A stretch of DNA of 64,000 bases from Lycocorax pyrrhopterus obiensis (taxonomy: Eukaryota > Chordata > Aves > Passeriformes > Paradisaeidae): positions 9,582,465 through 9,646,464 of the forward strand of contig JACSVZ010000004.1 in the NCBI GenBank assembly GCA_014706295.1, written 5' to 3'. A program made the position numbers and the translations under genes. The notes below the pieces were generated by a model that saw nothing but the letters and a program-made list of their open reading frames with translations, had not been told where the DNA came from and made no database searches. Numbering within the stretch: position 1 is the stretch's first letter; the number at the start of each line of letters is the position of its first letter. Shown piece after piece: positions 36,752 to 50,400 of the stretch.

Positions 36752-39700
36752 CAACAGATTTCCCACTCTGCCATAAGCACAGGGCTCTGCACAGTGCTGC
36801 CGAGCATGGAGTACCAGCTCAAGACAGCTGCTGTCTGGAGGCCTCTCCCAGAGCCCAGGCAGAAAGTTCCCTTTCCCAAAAAGGAAGGTTGAAACGTAAA
36901 AATTGCTGGCATGTGGCTGCAAGGTGCCGAGTTGCTCCCCTTTCCCTGCACATGCGGAGCATCCCTGTTCAGACACCTTTGCCCAACTCCTGCCAGCTGA
37001 TTGCCATTGGAGATGGGCAAGAGCTTCAGGACAGTGCCAAGCCAAGGGCCAGATCCCTCTGGTACAAGCGGCTGTTGCTTCGTTGGTTGCGATGGAAATA
37101 AGCTGATTTTGTCTCTCTGAGAACAAGGCTCCTCAGGCTTTTCTGTTCTCACTTTCTCCCCACCCACATGGCTTTTCCTTTTCTATTGCAAACACCTCAG
37201 TGAGCCGAAGGGATGAACAGATGATGGAGTCAGTGCCCCTAGTTAATGACCAGCACTATATTCACAACCTCGTTTGGTTTTGTTCCTATTCGTTGCTTCA
37301 ATGGTGCCGATGAGAAGGAATTAATTTTATTGAGGACAACTCAGTGAATTAAATGAAAAACTGCTCACTTGGCTGGAAAGGCTTTGACAGACGGCACAGC
37401 AACCGGTCAGACTTGAAAAACTTTACATCTCCTGAACGTGGGGAGAGAAGGAGGCAAGAGAAAGGAGGGGAGGGAAGGTCATTGCAGATAAGCTGCAAGG
37501 CGACTATTTCAAGGCCTCTGAAAAACAACAGAGCAAGCTGCAGTCTCTTATTTTGATTCATGGGTCTCCCCTCCCTTTTGTTCCTTGGTGCACTAAATCT
37601 GTTCCTTAGCCCCCCTCATTTCAATAAACACCCAATAAGAAACTAATCGTCGTATGGTGAATTAGAGAAGAAGAAAAGATGCTCAGAAGAAATGTTATGG
37701 TCATGGAAAACTCTTCTGCATTGTAACCATCTGGTGCACCACAATTACTATGAATGGGATAATTGAGTCCCAAATAACTTCTTTTGGGTACAAATAATAG
37801 CCGTCACCCTGATTTGTATTCTTCACAACAGCATCGCCCCATCATTTCACATCACATCTGCACATTTCTTTGATTGGGCACTGCGCTACCAATAAGTTAC
37901 TACACTTAATTAAGCCCACATAATTCTCTTCAAATGAGCAGAAAAGTTTGTGTATAGGCCAAAAAGAAAAGGAGCTGCAAATGAGACTTTAGTGACTCCA
38001 CTTTGTATGAGGTATTGAGATTGATGGTGATCCCATGCCACCAAGGTTTTCCTTCAACATAGGAAAACTGTGAAAGCATTAGGCAGCTCAACAGCTGTGT
38101 ATAATCTGAGGAAGGCCTGATTTCAGACAAACATTCTCCCGGAGGTGATTGAAACCCCATTGTAGCATAATCTTGCTTTTCAGAAAGTGTTACAATTCAT
38201 TTGATTTGATTTCTCGGGTGTCTGGCTTCCACAGCATCATTAAAAACTCTGTAAGAAACTGAGAAATGGAGTCCTCTGCAAAGCAGCATTGTCTGCTCCT
38301 CAAGCGTGTTTCGCTCGAGCGCTGGGAGAAAGAGTTGGGAGATAACAGGCAAACGTAAGCCTCAGAGTAAATATTACAGCAAATAAAAACTCAGAGATCA
38401 GCTTGCTCAATGGGGAAGGACAAGGATGCAAAATCCTTAAAGAGATTTTTTTTCCCTTTATGCTGTGGTTCCCTATTTACTAGCTGAAGTAGTAGGGAAG
38501 AGCACATTCCTTCAGTTTGCATCACTGATGTGTTATCAATTCACATGGCTTATTAGTTCTTCTTGAACTCTTCACACCCCGGAATGACAGGCCACACAGC
38601 CTGTCCTGGCGAATAAGCCACCAGGAATGCGCTGGCGAGTCCAGTTGCTCAGGATCAAACCCAAGAAGCCTTACTGGAATGTCAGGGTCTATGGGAAGCA
38701 CAATAGTAAACAAAGAACAGGGTTACAGAGAGAGAAACAACTTAAAGAAAGTGAGAGTAAACCCCTGTCTTGCTCAAAGAGATTTTTTTTTTAAATCAAT
38801 GTTTTCTCATTCCACCCAAGCAAATCTAGAGCGACTTGAATACGTTTTTCAGAACAAGTGGCAAAATATCCCGTGAATGCTGCAGAGGTCACTTCACACA
38901 CTCGCTCTGCCCCTCATTTGTTTATCTAAATGCTGACAAATTGCAGCATTTTAACAACATATCTCTGGTACTGAACTTCATGTGCATGGCTTGCCCTCTA
39001 TCATTGAGCTGATAATGAGGCTAAGCATAAAGCCTTCATTCACTGCTATAAAGGCTCCTGACAGTGATGAATACCAAGTAGAAGAATTAGGTGGTTTATA
39101 GGAGAATATGCTATTGTGTAAAACCTCCGTGCCTTTTATCAACCCTTCTGCTCATTTTCAGTTCCTTCACGTAAGCTGTCTCCACAAGCACTTCTGTGAG
39201 CTTTCCTCTCCTTACTTTTGCTTTTAACGAGGCTCTCTTCCAGCAAGCGCCAGCTAAGAGGTTGTGTCAGCATTTATTCCTGGTTATCCTCTCTGAAATG
39301 CCCGAGACCCCTTTCATTTCACCAGAACGATGATAAACATTTAAAATAGCAGTGCCTGAGCTGTTTCTCTGCGAGGTAATTCCTGCCCCAGCCTTGTGCG
39401 TGGCACGGAGCAGCAGCTGTCTGTCACCAGGACATCTTTCTTACAACAAAAGCAGCCTTGTCTTGGCATTTCTTTGCAAAAGCATCAACTAATATCCCTT
39501 TTAGATGGGTGTGTTTGTAGAAGAGGTGACTTCTGGGATGGTTTTTTTAAATTGCTGGCTGCAATGAATCCGATTAACATTTCATTGTTCAGGTCTGAGC
39601 TCGGGGCTGGTTCTGGGAGCTGAGGGAAATGTGGGGGAAGGATGCTGGCAGCTCCTGATAGAATATCTAATTTGACTAAGTAAGGACCTCCCCCAGTGCT

Positions 39701-40997
39701 TTTATTCTTTGGGCCGTGAAGGTTGTGTTCCTGTCTGCCCCAGTATAACTCACCTGTGAACATAACTATGAAGCATTTTACTCTACATAGGATCTGGATA
39801 TGTCTCAATTTGTGCTGGTCCTGCAATGATTTGCACTAAGCTTCATCTGTGCCAGAAGGACACAAGTGTAGAGGGATGGACACTACGCTGGGGCAGTTAT
39901 TTCCTACCTTCTTTACTTCTTTTTGTTGTCTTCTGTCCAAATTGTCCAGGTATGCGTTCCTAACTACTTCTTGTCCCTCTGGCTGTGCCACTTTTCTTTC
40001 CATTTCCCTTCTCTGCTTTTCCCCCAGCTCCTCTCTGCTATCAGTGTTGCCTCCTGGCTCCCTTCCCGCTTTTGGCCAGAAGCCTGCAAGGTTAATGCTG
40101 CTCCTGGGCTGGAAGAAAGGCTCGTGGAGTGGAGGCACTGACAGTGACATCTCCTTCCAGTTTGCAGAGGCAGCTGGAAGCATCCCAGACGTTTTCAAAG
40201 GTCCTTCAAACATGGCTGGAAGACACAGAAGTGCTCAGTGACCCATGTGCTTGCTGCCTGTCACTTCTGCTGGCTCTTTTGGAAACCCCTGGTTATTAAC
40301 CACTTCAGAATTTCTCTCCCTTTCTACATCAAGAATATTCCTATCACTTTAAAACACATCTTCTCTTTAAAAAAAAAGTGAGGACAGAGAGGGGAATAGC
40401 ATTTTATTAAATGTTCATGACACTGAGGATACAAAAACACCAGCATGGGATGAATTTACTAATCAAATGCAGACTTGTTCTACATTGTAGTATGACACTG
40501 GAAAGGAAATATCTCTTCAAAAGGTTTATTTTAACTCCAAAGGAAAATTAAGGGAGAGAATGTTGAAATACAGAGGAGTCCAGGGGGTGGCAGGGAGGGA
40601 AGCTGGAGAATAATTGATGCAAGTAGGGAAGCAGAGCCTCATCCCAGGGCACTGGGAATAGTGGAGGGTCCATCCTGTGTACAGAGTGCTTCAATCAAAT
40701 TACTGTGCCTGGAGAGGCAAAGCAATGGTTAGAGCTGGGACAAGGTCAGCCATTCCCTTACTGCTCCCACTGGAGGAATTCTGGAGGTTTTGCAGTGCAG
40801 GTCCTTCATTCCTTACCCCAAATGTCACTATGGAACATACGGAAGCCCCGGCCCTGCAGCTACGACCGGGGCAGGAAGAGTGGTGTAAGGACCTTCTCAT
40901 TCAGGTGCCCATCACCCTGCTGAGCCCCTCAGTGCTGTCCTGACAGGCCTTCTTCAAACCGAACCAGTGAACTGATCTGTGTTCATCGTTTTCCAGG
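36752..40997. other. Non-coding stretch with possible conserved blocks
   Basis: It contains overlapping short frames on both strands near 36.7-37.2 kb and 39.8-40.2 kb without family resemblance, and a G-rich purine tract at about 37437-37479. AT-rich, repeat-free segments at about 37650-37930 and 38900-39110 contain several homeodomain-like TAAT and ATTA cores and look like slowly evolving non-coding DNA. That impression cannot be tested without alignment. Confidence 0.4.
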
Positions 40998-41274
40998 TTT
41001 ATTTTTAAGCCTGGATCCACTCAGTGCCGCGGTTTACGGGCTGCTCCCACAAGCTGCTGGCACGTCCCAGCCAGGAGGCTGCAGGCGGAGCTCAGCGCTG
41101 GGAACCAGCACGCGGGGTGGGCACAGGCTCCGCGAGCTGCTGCGGCTGCTGGTCCCCCGCGTCCTCAGCTAGAACCGTAATTGCTTTTTTCACAGGCTTT
41201 GGTGGGAAGTTCCAATTCTTATTGTTCATCCTTGATCTGCCTTTCATTATGACGGCTGTTGGGTCCCCTCGCTG
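40998..41274 (-). CDS. Candidate last exon with stop and poly(A) signal, unidentified
   Basis: On the minus strand a strong acceptor (gtttttcttggttctcattacag) leads into a frame of 60 codons in phase 0, ending in TGA at 41092-41094. A minus-strand AATAAA is at 40998-41003, about 90 bases later. The acceptor is a tandem NAGNAG (cagCAG), which would allow loss of one Gln. The first half of the peptide is basic (for example KGRSRMNNKNWNFPPKPVKK) and the second half Gln- and Pro-rich. The second half coincides with a local CpG-rich patch. I do not recognise the protein, and no upstream exon was confirmed. It could also be chance, as the GC-rich half is poor in stops in several frames. Confidence 0.22.
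41022..41172. other. Small CpG-rich patch
   Basis: I count about 14 CpG dinucleotides in roughly 150 bases (gccgcgg, cacgcgggg, tccgcgagctgctgcggc, ccccgcgtcc and others), close to expectation for its GC content, whereas the flanks are CpG-depleted. It is too short for a standard CpG island. It overlaps the coding part of the candidate minus-strand last exon, so the CpGs may reflect coding constraint, a small regulatory element or a GC-rich insertion. Confidence 0.5.
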
Positions 41275-44014
41275 CTGTAATGAGAACCAAGAAAAACATA
41301 ACGATTCAAAGGGAAATGTGAAAATGCTCTTCAAAATCAGACGTGTGAAACACTGCAGCTAAAAGATATATGTGAAGTGCTGGTTAGAGGATGCTGGAGC
41401 AAAGGCAGCTTAGAAGCTTTTTTTCCTCTTTCCATTATTCTCCAGAAGGACGAATTCTCATTTTTGTTTCATGCAGAGTCTCTGAGCACTTAGAGCAGTA
41501 TTTTTGTATGCTGTGAAGTTGAAGAGAGCTATTTTCACTTTAAAACTTTATTTCTTGGAGTCTCTGTTTCTAGGACTCGTGAGACATGGGATTTGGAAAT
41601 GGAAACAGCTTTCACCCTGTATTTCTCTCTGTCTTCAGGCAGAAAAGTCACAGGTTTACAAGTGGGAAAATTGACACAAACTACAAGGGGCAAATACATT
41701 GATTCCCTTTCCTCTTCGGAAGACATTTCCCAATACTGTTGGTTGGTTGTTTTATTTCTCAGAAAGCACTGGTGTATCCCACAGGGCACACCACATTTGC
41801 CATACAAGCCTCAGTCCCCCCAAAGTGCTTATAGGCAACTATCCTGCTCCTTTGCTTTTGACACCACCAAACCAGTTTTCTCTGCGGCATCTTTGCACAT
41901 GTTGGGAATCCTGCCCCCTGAAAATGGATGTGGTGGGGGCCTGTTGGAGTGTGTCATGGGAGAGGAAACTGTGCACACCACATTTTCAAAGGGGAGGGAT
42001 GCCTTCTGAAGAGGGCAGGGGGTGTTCTGTGGATCACAGCAGGGCAGCCCTGTGTGGAAACCCAGCCATTCTTGCTGGCTTCTTATAAGCTGCCCACAGA
42101 GCACAAACAATGCCAGACACATGATGTATGGATTTGATTCTTTAGAAAAAAGGTAGTAAACCCCCTTCGAATTGTAAACTAGGTTACATTTTTCAGACAC
42201 AGTCCCTGCAACAAATTCTCTTCAGTCTTATTTATGAGAAACCAGTGACTTCTGTAAATGTAGATGGCTGAGTCCCAAGTTCTCAAGGTTTGCTGAGAAA
42301 AAGAGCTTTCGACAAAGTTGCAGAGGCAATGGGTTGTCCCTTGCACCAATTAATCACGGGGGAAATCTGCCATGCCTCTGTCAGAGCAGGTCCCTTTCTC
42401 AGCCGCTGCCCGCAGCGCCTGAAGGTGGCAGGGCCCATGGCAGGGTGGTGCTGGAATAACAAAAACGGGGGTGCCGCGGCTCAGGCTGGGCTTCCTGCCT
42501 GCAGGAATATCACTCCACTGCTCCTTGTGTCCGTGTGATCTCCAGCCTCACCCTCCCACTGGGCAAGGCTGGCCCTTGGGTGCCAGGAGCACAGTGGGAT
42601 TGAGCAACACTTTGGCTCAGTCTCAGGCCCGAGTCCCGCTCTGCCATTTGTACCAGCAGGGTCAGGCCCCATCCACGAGTGCTCTTTGCTCATTCTCTGC
42701 TGCTTCTGCTCCTTTGCAGGGAAACCCAAAAGTTTATAACACAGGCAAAGTCTCCCTCCACTCCTCCCCCTTGCTCTCAGCAACAGAGATGTGTTGTAAC
42801 GGAGAGGATTTCAAAGGGATTTAATCCATCAGGGTGCCAGAGAACTTCAGGCAAGAGAGTCCTGTGTAATGGGAAAGCCTTTTAATGAGGAGGATATGTG
42901 CAGCTTCAGGTTTCACTGCTGGATGTGCAGGAGAGCAAACCTTGGCGCTGAGCAGCGTGTGACTTCACATCCCCGTGCAGCTCTTAAGGATGTTTAAACT
43001 TCAGCAGGTAGTTGGACTCGCAAAATGTTTTAAAACAAGGAGAAAAGTAGATCATGTGTAACAGGCTGTCAGTCAGCAGAAGGACTCGGCCATGGCTTTT
43101 TAGTCTGTTTTGGTAAGGGAAGGTCAGGAAGGAGATTTGAACCACAAGCTGATTCAGAAATGTTTTATTTTTTGTAAACAACTCCATCTGGAACTAGTAA
43201 ACTTTCAAAGTCTGAGCCAGCCCCTCACCACCTCCACACACCCCAGCCTGCCTGAAATGAATCCAGCAGCAACCATTGATTTCCATTGCCTTACAGAGCT
43301 GGGATATGACCACATCACCTCTGGGCCAGAAGAGAATACAATCACTCACTCTGAGTCATTACATAAGCTAAAGTATGTGATTTATTAAACCACAAAAAAT
43401 AGGTTGAACTAACATCGAGAGTCTGACTTGAAACCACAGGAGGAGCGACATGCGGAGTTAAGGCTGGGACTCCCTCCTTAACCCATCTTGTGGTGCCTGG
43501 GCATTTTGTGTGACCTGTGAAATCACCCCTGCTTTGGAGACTCCCTGAAAGGCAGCACACAGAGGCAAGGATGGCATTTGAGCCCTAAGGCTGATTTTTC
43601 TTGCTTTTGTGGGCTCGAGTTGTGTTTAGCAAAGTGACGATGTAATTTTCTTTTCTGGTTTGGTTGGATCCTGTTCTAGTCTTCCTAGACTTGGCCCATT
43701 ACCTTGGAATTCAAAAGAGCAAATATATAAAATGATAAATAATAGGAAACATTTGGAAATCTAAAATGTTTCACTGAAATACACAGGCAACTCTCCCAAA
43801 GAGTCTGTGTTTTATTTCTCATTTTCAGTCTCAGTGGAGCTATATGAGACACCACCTATTAATGATTTCTTAGGGATTCCTTACTCTGTAGGTCACTGCA
43901 CCAAGAGCACGTGAAGTTTCCGAAGTGCAAATAGCAAACAGCATCTTTGGTCTTCTTTGCCTACATGCAGAGTGTGCTCAGGTTGTTGCCCTGTTTCTCG
44001 TGCTCTGTCCCTAG
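41275..44014. other. Non-coding stretch without recognisable elements
   Basis: Several overlapping frames of 70-140 codons occur on both strands around 41.5-42.8 kb, where composition is more GC-balanced. None shows a recognisable domain, and frames on opposite strands overlap each other. No repeat or RNA gene was recognised. Confidence 0.5.
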
Positions 44015-44100
44015 GTCTGGGCTGCTGGTTCTTGTTGGAGACAGGATCATTTCTGGGGCTGGGTGGGACCCTGCCCCGGTGTGGCTGTCCCTGTGTTGTT
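44015..44100 (+). mobile_element. Ancient CR1-type LINE tail
   Basis: The string gttggagacaggat at 44033-44046 followed by ggggctgggtgggacc and then gtgtggctgtccctgtgtt matches, with decay, the 3' end shared by old amniote CR1 families. That end has the order ttggagacaggatactgggc, then a gatgg block, then a tatggctattctt block. The match is short and degraded, so it is a probable fossil fragment rather than a certain one. Confidence 0.5.
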
Positions 44101-44251
44101 CAAAGACTTTTCTGGAGAGGCTGAGTGCTCAGCAGCACACGTGTTTAGGATACAGGGGGCTGCAGCAGTGGGTGTGCACTCACAAATGCTGGTGCAATAC
44201 AAGGATGTTACTGAGAGCTGCAATTGTTGGCTTCTGGCCCATGTGAGTGAG

Positions 44252-44477
44252 CATGAAACAATGGTTACAGACACTCAGTGCTTTACAGCCCAGCCATCCC
44301 ACTTACACAAGCAGATTGGCACAAAGAAAACATCGAGGATTTCTGTGCATTAGAGCACAAAATCCATGAAACATTGGTTACAGACACTCAGTGCTTTACA
44401 GCCCTGCCATCCCACTTACACAAGCAGATTGGCACAAAGAAAACGTCAAGGATTTCTGTGCATTAGAGCACAAAATC
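44252..44477 (+). repeat. Tandem duplication of a 113-base unit
   Basis: Copy one spans 44252-44364 and copy two 44365-44477. By direct comparison they differ at four positions with no length change: catgaaacaatgg against catgaaacattgg, cagcccagcc against cagccctgcc, and catcgagg against cgtcaagg. This makes them about 96% identical and recent on the scale of this window. The unit is not a known repeat to me, and 113 is not a multiple of three. The unit also begins and ends in the middle of unique-looking sequence, so this is a simple segmental tandem duplication. Overlapping frames repeat the same peptide in two registers and are not genes. Confidence 0.97.
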
Positions 44478-47400
44478 CTCCTGAGGGGTAGGTGGTGGCT
44501 GAAGGGATGGCGATCCCTGGTTTATGATGTTGGCATGGAAGTGACTCCGGCAGCGCAGAACATCGCGTCAAACCTGAGCAGATCAGGGATGCGTTCCCTC
44601 TCCCCCATGAGCCTCATACCCCGGTGCAAAGCGGTTTTGTAGTAGCTGCTGGCTTTGGTTTCTCCTGCTGAACATGAGCCTCTGAATAAGCAACAGATAT
44701 GGTACTTAAGACTTGAGCAGAATTTGGGGGGATGTAAGAGCTGTTTTACCCACCCCTGTTACTCACGTTTGGTTGTGCTATACGGGGCTGCTCTGGATGA
44801 AAAGGCAGCATCCCCAGCCAGGCAGCACCCCCAGCCACACAGCACGGACTGTGCCTCAAGGAAAGGAATTACCCAGAGCTCTGCCTGCATTAGACATGTT
44901 TTGGAGGTTAATCATCAGGCAGTTTGTCCTGGCACATCTGTACAGCATGTCCTGGAGACATCCTGAAATGGTCCCCATTGATGTACTGGGTTTGAAACCA
45001 CCGTTTCCATTAGACCAGTTTGCAGTGTGGCTGAGCTCATCACACCCTGGGAGCAGAAGTGGTGGAGGCAGCCCTGGTGCCAAGGGGAGACTCATGTTAG
45101 AAAGCTTCTCTTTTTGTGAGCAAAATGCCTGTGAGCTCGTCTTTGTGAGTGACAGCAACACAGCAGACAAGTCAGAGTTCATCCAATCCTTCCTTCCATC
45201 TGCTTCCTTGGTCCCAACATCCTACCACCTTCATGTCCCTAAATAAGAAAGAAAAAACATCTTATATTTTGCTGGGATGCATATATTTATGTGTGTGTGT
45301 GTTTTGTTTGGGTTTTTTTTCTTGTTTTACAAAGCAAAACACCCAAACAACATTTTTAAATTACAGTGATTTCTACATTACTGTAACACCGAAGACCCGG
45401 CTGCTGCAGCATCTTCCATTTTCATGGGCTCTGCAAAATATAAAAACAGAACAGTGCCAAAACTTAAAATGTAGGTGACAGTCTTCCTCTCAGCCTGTCC
45501 ATAAATCAATCCTTTGTAATCCCTGCTCCTTCATTCCCCTTTAATACAGCTACACTGCAATCCAAGCTGCACCCCATCTGCCATCTTCTAGGAACAGCGT
45601 ATTGCTCAGGATTTCCCATGCAGTTTGAATCAATGGGAACACCAGAGGAGCCACCCTGATGTGCCAGAGGGAGTATGGCACAGCCAAGCAAGGGACCAGC
45701 AGTGTGTGCAGGATGATCAGTCAATGGGCAAGGCATTAGGAAATCTAAAATTCCAGCGTGTGGGGGTGAAAATTTAGCCAAGTAGGTCTCTTTTCAGGTG
45801 GTCTGCTTTTTGGGGAAAAACTCTTGGGAGGTGTTTGCAGGGCACCTTTGGAATCACTCTGACCCAGGGCTCTGGTCCCAAGAGTGGCAGATTAAAGAAA
45901 GCACAAAGCAGAAAGAAATCAAATAATGAACCATCAAACCTCCTGACAGCTCATGCTCCTCCACCCTTCCTGGCCACTGCAGGCACAGGACCCTGGCTCC
46001 CCAAGGGTGGCATTTGGACAAGGCCGAGGGTGGGGCAGAGCAGGCTCCTTCTGCAGCCCGCTTCCACCAGATGGAAGAAACCAACTGTGTAAGTGTGTGT
46101 GATCGGGCACGCTGGGGCATGGCAGGACCAGTGTCCCGTTCCAGAAGTCCTGCACAGGTACTCTCTGTGCACTGACACTGTGTGTGTTGGGAATAAACCT
46201 CTCCATGGCTGTGCTGTCTCTGCATGGTTGCTGTGAGCCTACTGGGGCAGGAGCTTTCTTTTAGGACTAGGTTGGGTTCCAAAAAGTGTCTGCTGCAGAG
46301 AGAGGGCTGGCCAAAAGGTTTGGGGGACATATTCTCCCAGTTTTCAGCAGGCAGAAGTGATTCCCGGTCTCTGGAGGGTGATCTTGTCACACCCATCTGG
46401 ACCTTTCCCTCCCTCAAGCCCAGCACCTTTTATCAGGAGGTCCTAAGTGTCACCTGAGCCCTTTGGATAAACAAGGTTACATTGTATATTGATTATTCCC
46501 ATGAAAGAGCACAACAGCTCCTTTGAAGTCATTACAACCTCCTGTCCGAGGGCCCTGACTCCTGCTCTCCCTGGCACAGGTTTGCTGCTGCTGGGAGAAC
46601 TCTCTGCATTTCCATCCATCCACAAGAGCAGTGCTGGAATAAAGCTCTCAGTTTGTTTGCTGTGATCAGCCCCTGTCTGCACTCTGTTCTATTAATTGTG
46701 CAGAGTCTTCAGTTAGTAAAATGTGTTGTAAAATTATTCTTGGAAAAGAAGTCGCTGCACATGGGAAGCAGTTGCTTTTGCAGACAGAAGTGCTTAATAG
46801 TTGTTAATATTCTCCCCCCATGTACTCCAGAGCAGAAGTTTGTGTTTAGGATTTACAGCAAAAAGCTTTTGCAGGATTTATTAGTCTTTAAAAGACATCA
46901 CTTGCTGCTACTTAGCATTTGTGTATTTATTTGCCTACTTACAGCAAAGAAGGGAGAAAAATCTCCACCTCTCCCTTTCTCTGCCCTGGGCTGAGGCCCC
47001 GTATGCCAAATCTTATCCGGCACAGAGGTTTTCTATAAATGGGTAATAATAAAGCCCTGAAAATAGGTTTGGTATTTTTAATGGAAATGCTGACTTGACC
47101 TTAGCTGTAGAGAGCCACGAAAGGTGCTGCTGTAATAAAGGAATGACTTCATCAGGAAATCAGGAAATCCTCATTCAAACCTCCAAATATATAAATATCA
47201 CCATTTATTCCTTTGTGAATCAAATGATGCCATGTCCTGTAATTAAGGATGCTGGCAGCCAAGTTGTATCATACACTTATTTCCATCACAGTACATTAAT
47301 GGCTCAGCAACTTTGCCTTCTTGGTCACCTGCTCTGGCAAATGTCCTTGGAGCTTTGTTTCACAGCTTATTTGGTGGTGACAGAGTCTTTATTTATTCCC

Positions 47401-50400
47401 TACCTGAGGGGCAGGGATTGCACTAATTGCCTCAGGCCAAGTGCTCCAGAAGGTTTTATGTGCCACAGGGCAGCCACAGGACAACAAAAGAAAGTGGTGT
47501 AGCAGCTGAATGAGTTCCTGATGTGCTGATGGCAGGTGAGCCCTTGCCTCACCTACAACAGGCCTAGATGGGAAAAAGCCCTCAAAAATGGGCTGTACTG
47601 GCACCTGCTTTAAAGAACTTTTTAAAAAACAGCTGTAAGGGTATTAGTCAGTGGAACATGGCAAACTGCCCCAGCAAGATCCCAGTAACATCAGTGACAA
47701 AATCCAAAGATGTCCCAGCAAACCAAATTCAGACTTAAAAGAGATGCCCTTGGGGCTGACGAAGGCTTATCCCAAACCAGCTGAGAAATCTTCCCACAGA
47801 TTTACTGGACAAGTAAGCAGTCATTGCAGGGCTATGTGAATTCAAAAAACTATGCACAAATACCTGGGATCCCTGTGTCATGATGTTTTCCACTCAAATT
47901 TGTTGGGCCAGATCTTGACCTCATCGAGACTGTCACTACTACCCAGAGCAACATCAGAAGTCTTACTCCTCTCTCCTTTGATTTCTGGATACTAGCCTTT
48001 TATTTCCTTCCCATGGGCCTAAACACAAACCACTGCCTTGATTACTCACCAGCAAATGTGCTAAAGGAGAGGCCTTAATGCAGGGGAGGACAAACTTCTT
48101 TTTAAAGCTGGTTAATAGAAGAGATTTTTCCAATCTCCAGAGGGTCCATACAAATTCTGGTTCAGTTTGCTCCCTTTTTTTTTTCCCAGTATCAAAGGAA
48201 AGGCCAATGTCTGTTCATCATTTGGATTAGCATTACACCCTGAGATCATGAGGAGTGGTGGACAAACAAACCTCAGATGCAATAGAGGGAGAAAGCTGGT
48301 CTGCGTGCTTGTGCTCCTACTCTCTCTCTCCCTGTTGAGGTTGTGAGCAGCAATGGGATTTGACACTTTCCCTGCACAGAAAACAAGCAACCTGTGAGCT
48401 CCAAGAATAGCCTTTCAGGTGACCCTGGAGTAAATAGGTCTTGTGCGGGTGACACATTCGGAGTGGAGCACTGGTTTAAGGAACTGCCAGATCCATATTT
48501 AGTTACTAGGCTTAGTAAGAATAACCTCAGGCTCCAGTACTACATGCCACCAGTGCGCACCTCAGTACAGGTTTTATGTGGGTTTCTCTTTGGTTCCATC
48601 GGCTGAATCCTTCCTGTCCTCACTCTGTGGCTGAATCCCTTCTTGCCAGTGCTAGTCCCTCTAGTCCCTATTGCTCCACAGCGCCTGATGAAGTCCTTTA
48701 TCCATGTCTCATCCTGGCCTGCCTTCCTGTGGGGGAATTCCAATGGTAACACCTTTGTGGAGGGCTTTGCAGTGCCCTAGAGGAAGAGGATAGGTTAGGA
48801 TTTGTCCTTTCCTGTACCTGTCCAGCACTTTGCAGGGGGATGTGAGAGGACATGCTACGTGTGGACATTTTGGAACCGTTCAAAGTCTCCTAAGGGCCCT
48901 CAGTGGGACCATTTTCCTGTGGAACTGCGCATGCCTCGGTTACAGGACGCTGGGGAGGGGATGCAGTTGGCTCCCACAGCCCAGTGATCCTTTAACCATC
49001 AGGCCAGAGTCAGCCCCCCAAAGGTGGGATGAGCTGTGTTGTGGAACTGGCTGTCCCTTGTGGGTGGGTACTGCCACCACACGGGTCTGACATGTGGGGT
49101 TTGCCAGCACAACACACAGGGCAGCCTTTTCCCATTTCGTGTTTTTTCACTCCTTCACAAATTATTTTCAAAGCCTTTCTTTAGAAATCACTGAATTTGT
49201 AATTTTACAATGCTCTTTTCATGTGAAGAAAAATTTTTAAGGATTTTTCTATTTCCAGGAGAGCGATGGTGTTTTTGTAGGTGGCTTGTTAGGTTTATTT
49301 CCTTCCAGTGCTGCTGTTTCTGCCGGTAATTCTGTAGCTAGAAAATGAACATGACAGAGTTGCCCATATTGTTTTGGGGCTAAACTGAACTGATAGCCTG
49401 CAGCGATGCATTGGATATTAGATAAAGCCTCTGAAACATTTTCAGTAACACGCAGACAGTATTTCATTTACTAAAGAATTTATTCTGCTCCACTCTTCTC
49501 ATTCAAATTTACATACTGCTGAAAATTAAATTAATTTATTGCTGAACTGAGGTGCTGGGCTGGCAGAGAAAACTGAATTGCTTTCTGAGCTAAATCATGG
49601 CAGGGTGAAACTGGTGTGGAAGGAAGAGAGCAGGATATGTCAGATGTTGATTTTGTCTGCCACAGAATAAAATGGATTATTCAAATGACTGCTAAGAACA
49701 AAGGTTATTTAATTTTGAGATGTAAAACAGGATGAGCATTGCAAAAAGTCACCTGCAAAGCATGTGAACTGGTTTGGGGCGGGGGGGGGGTGTCTAGGTC
49801 AGCTTTGATGGGCACTGGGGACTCCTCCCTCTCCAGCAAAAGTTTAGAGAGTTTTATTTTTCTTTTAAAACCAAGAAAGTATGGAATATTTAGAGCTAGA
49901 GAGAAAAAAGAGATGAGCACTAAGACTTGTCTTCTGACACAAGTAACAGGATGACACTGGTTCATCCCAGCCAGCAATCTGGTACTCCCTAGCCAGGCAA
50001 GTAATGCGTAAATATTGGTATTATGTTGGAATTTCTACATCACTGCCTTTTGCAATGACTGCTGCTTGTCCGTGTTCTCTCTGAGTAGTCAATATTTCAA
50101 ATTAACTGTGTATAAATATTTCTTGAAAGCAAATGTCAAAATCACATGCAGCCGTGGTTTTTGTGGATAACGCTGTAAATTTATATGCATTTGCAGGAAG
50201 CTGGAAATGCTCACACAATCCTCCAGTCACAGCACAGGGATTTATTTTTTCTTAGTGGAAGCAAAATGCAAATTCAGATTTTATCACTGGGAATTTTCTA
50301 TGCTGTTTTTGCTGCAGTCTTTCTACCCCTTGTGGGCCTTGATTCTGGTTGTTTACCAAATCCAGTATTATACTGTAAGTACCTCTGAGAGCAAAGGATG

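Noticed and set aside
38522..38713. Minus-strand frame after cttcccatag as an exon
   Set aside because: Protein-like appearance only; no good donor, and the plus strand is equally open.
44713..45246. 177-codon plus-strand frame
   Set aside because: No domain, and it overlaps other frames of similar length on both strands.
45854..46426. 190-codon minus-strand frame
   Set aside because: No domain recognised and frames of 75-90 codons overlap it in other registers; composition is simply poor in stops.
49249..49467. Minus-strand 72-codon frame as an exon
   Set aside because: An acceptor-like site exists inside it, but there is no donor or supported gene end and no recognisable family.
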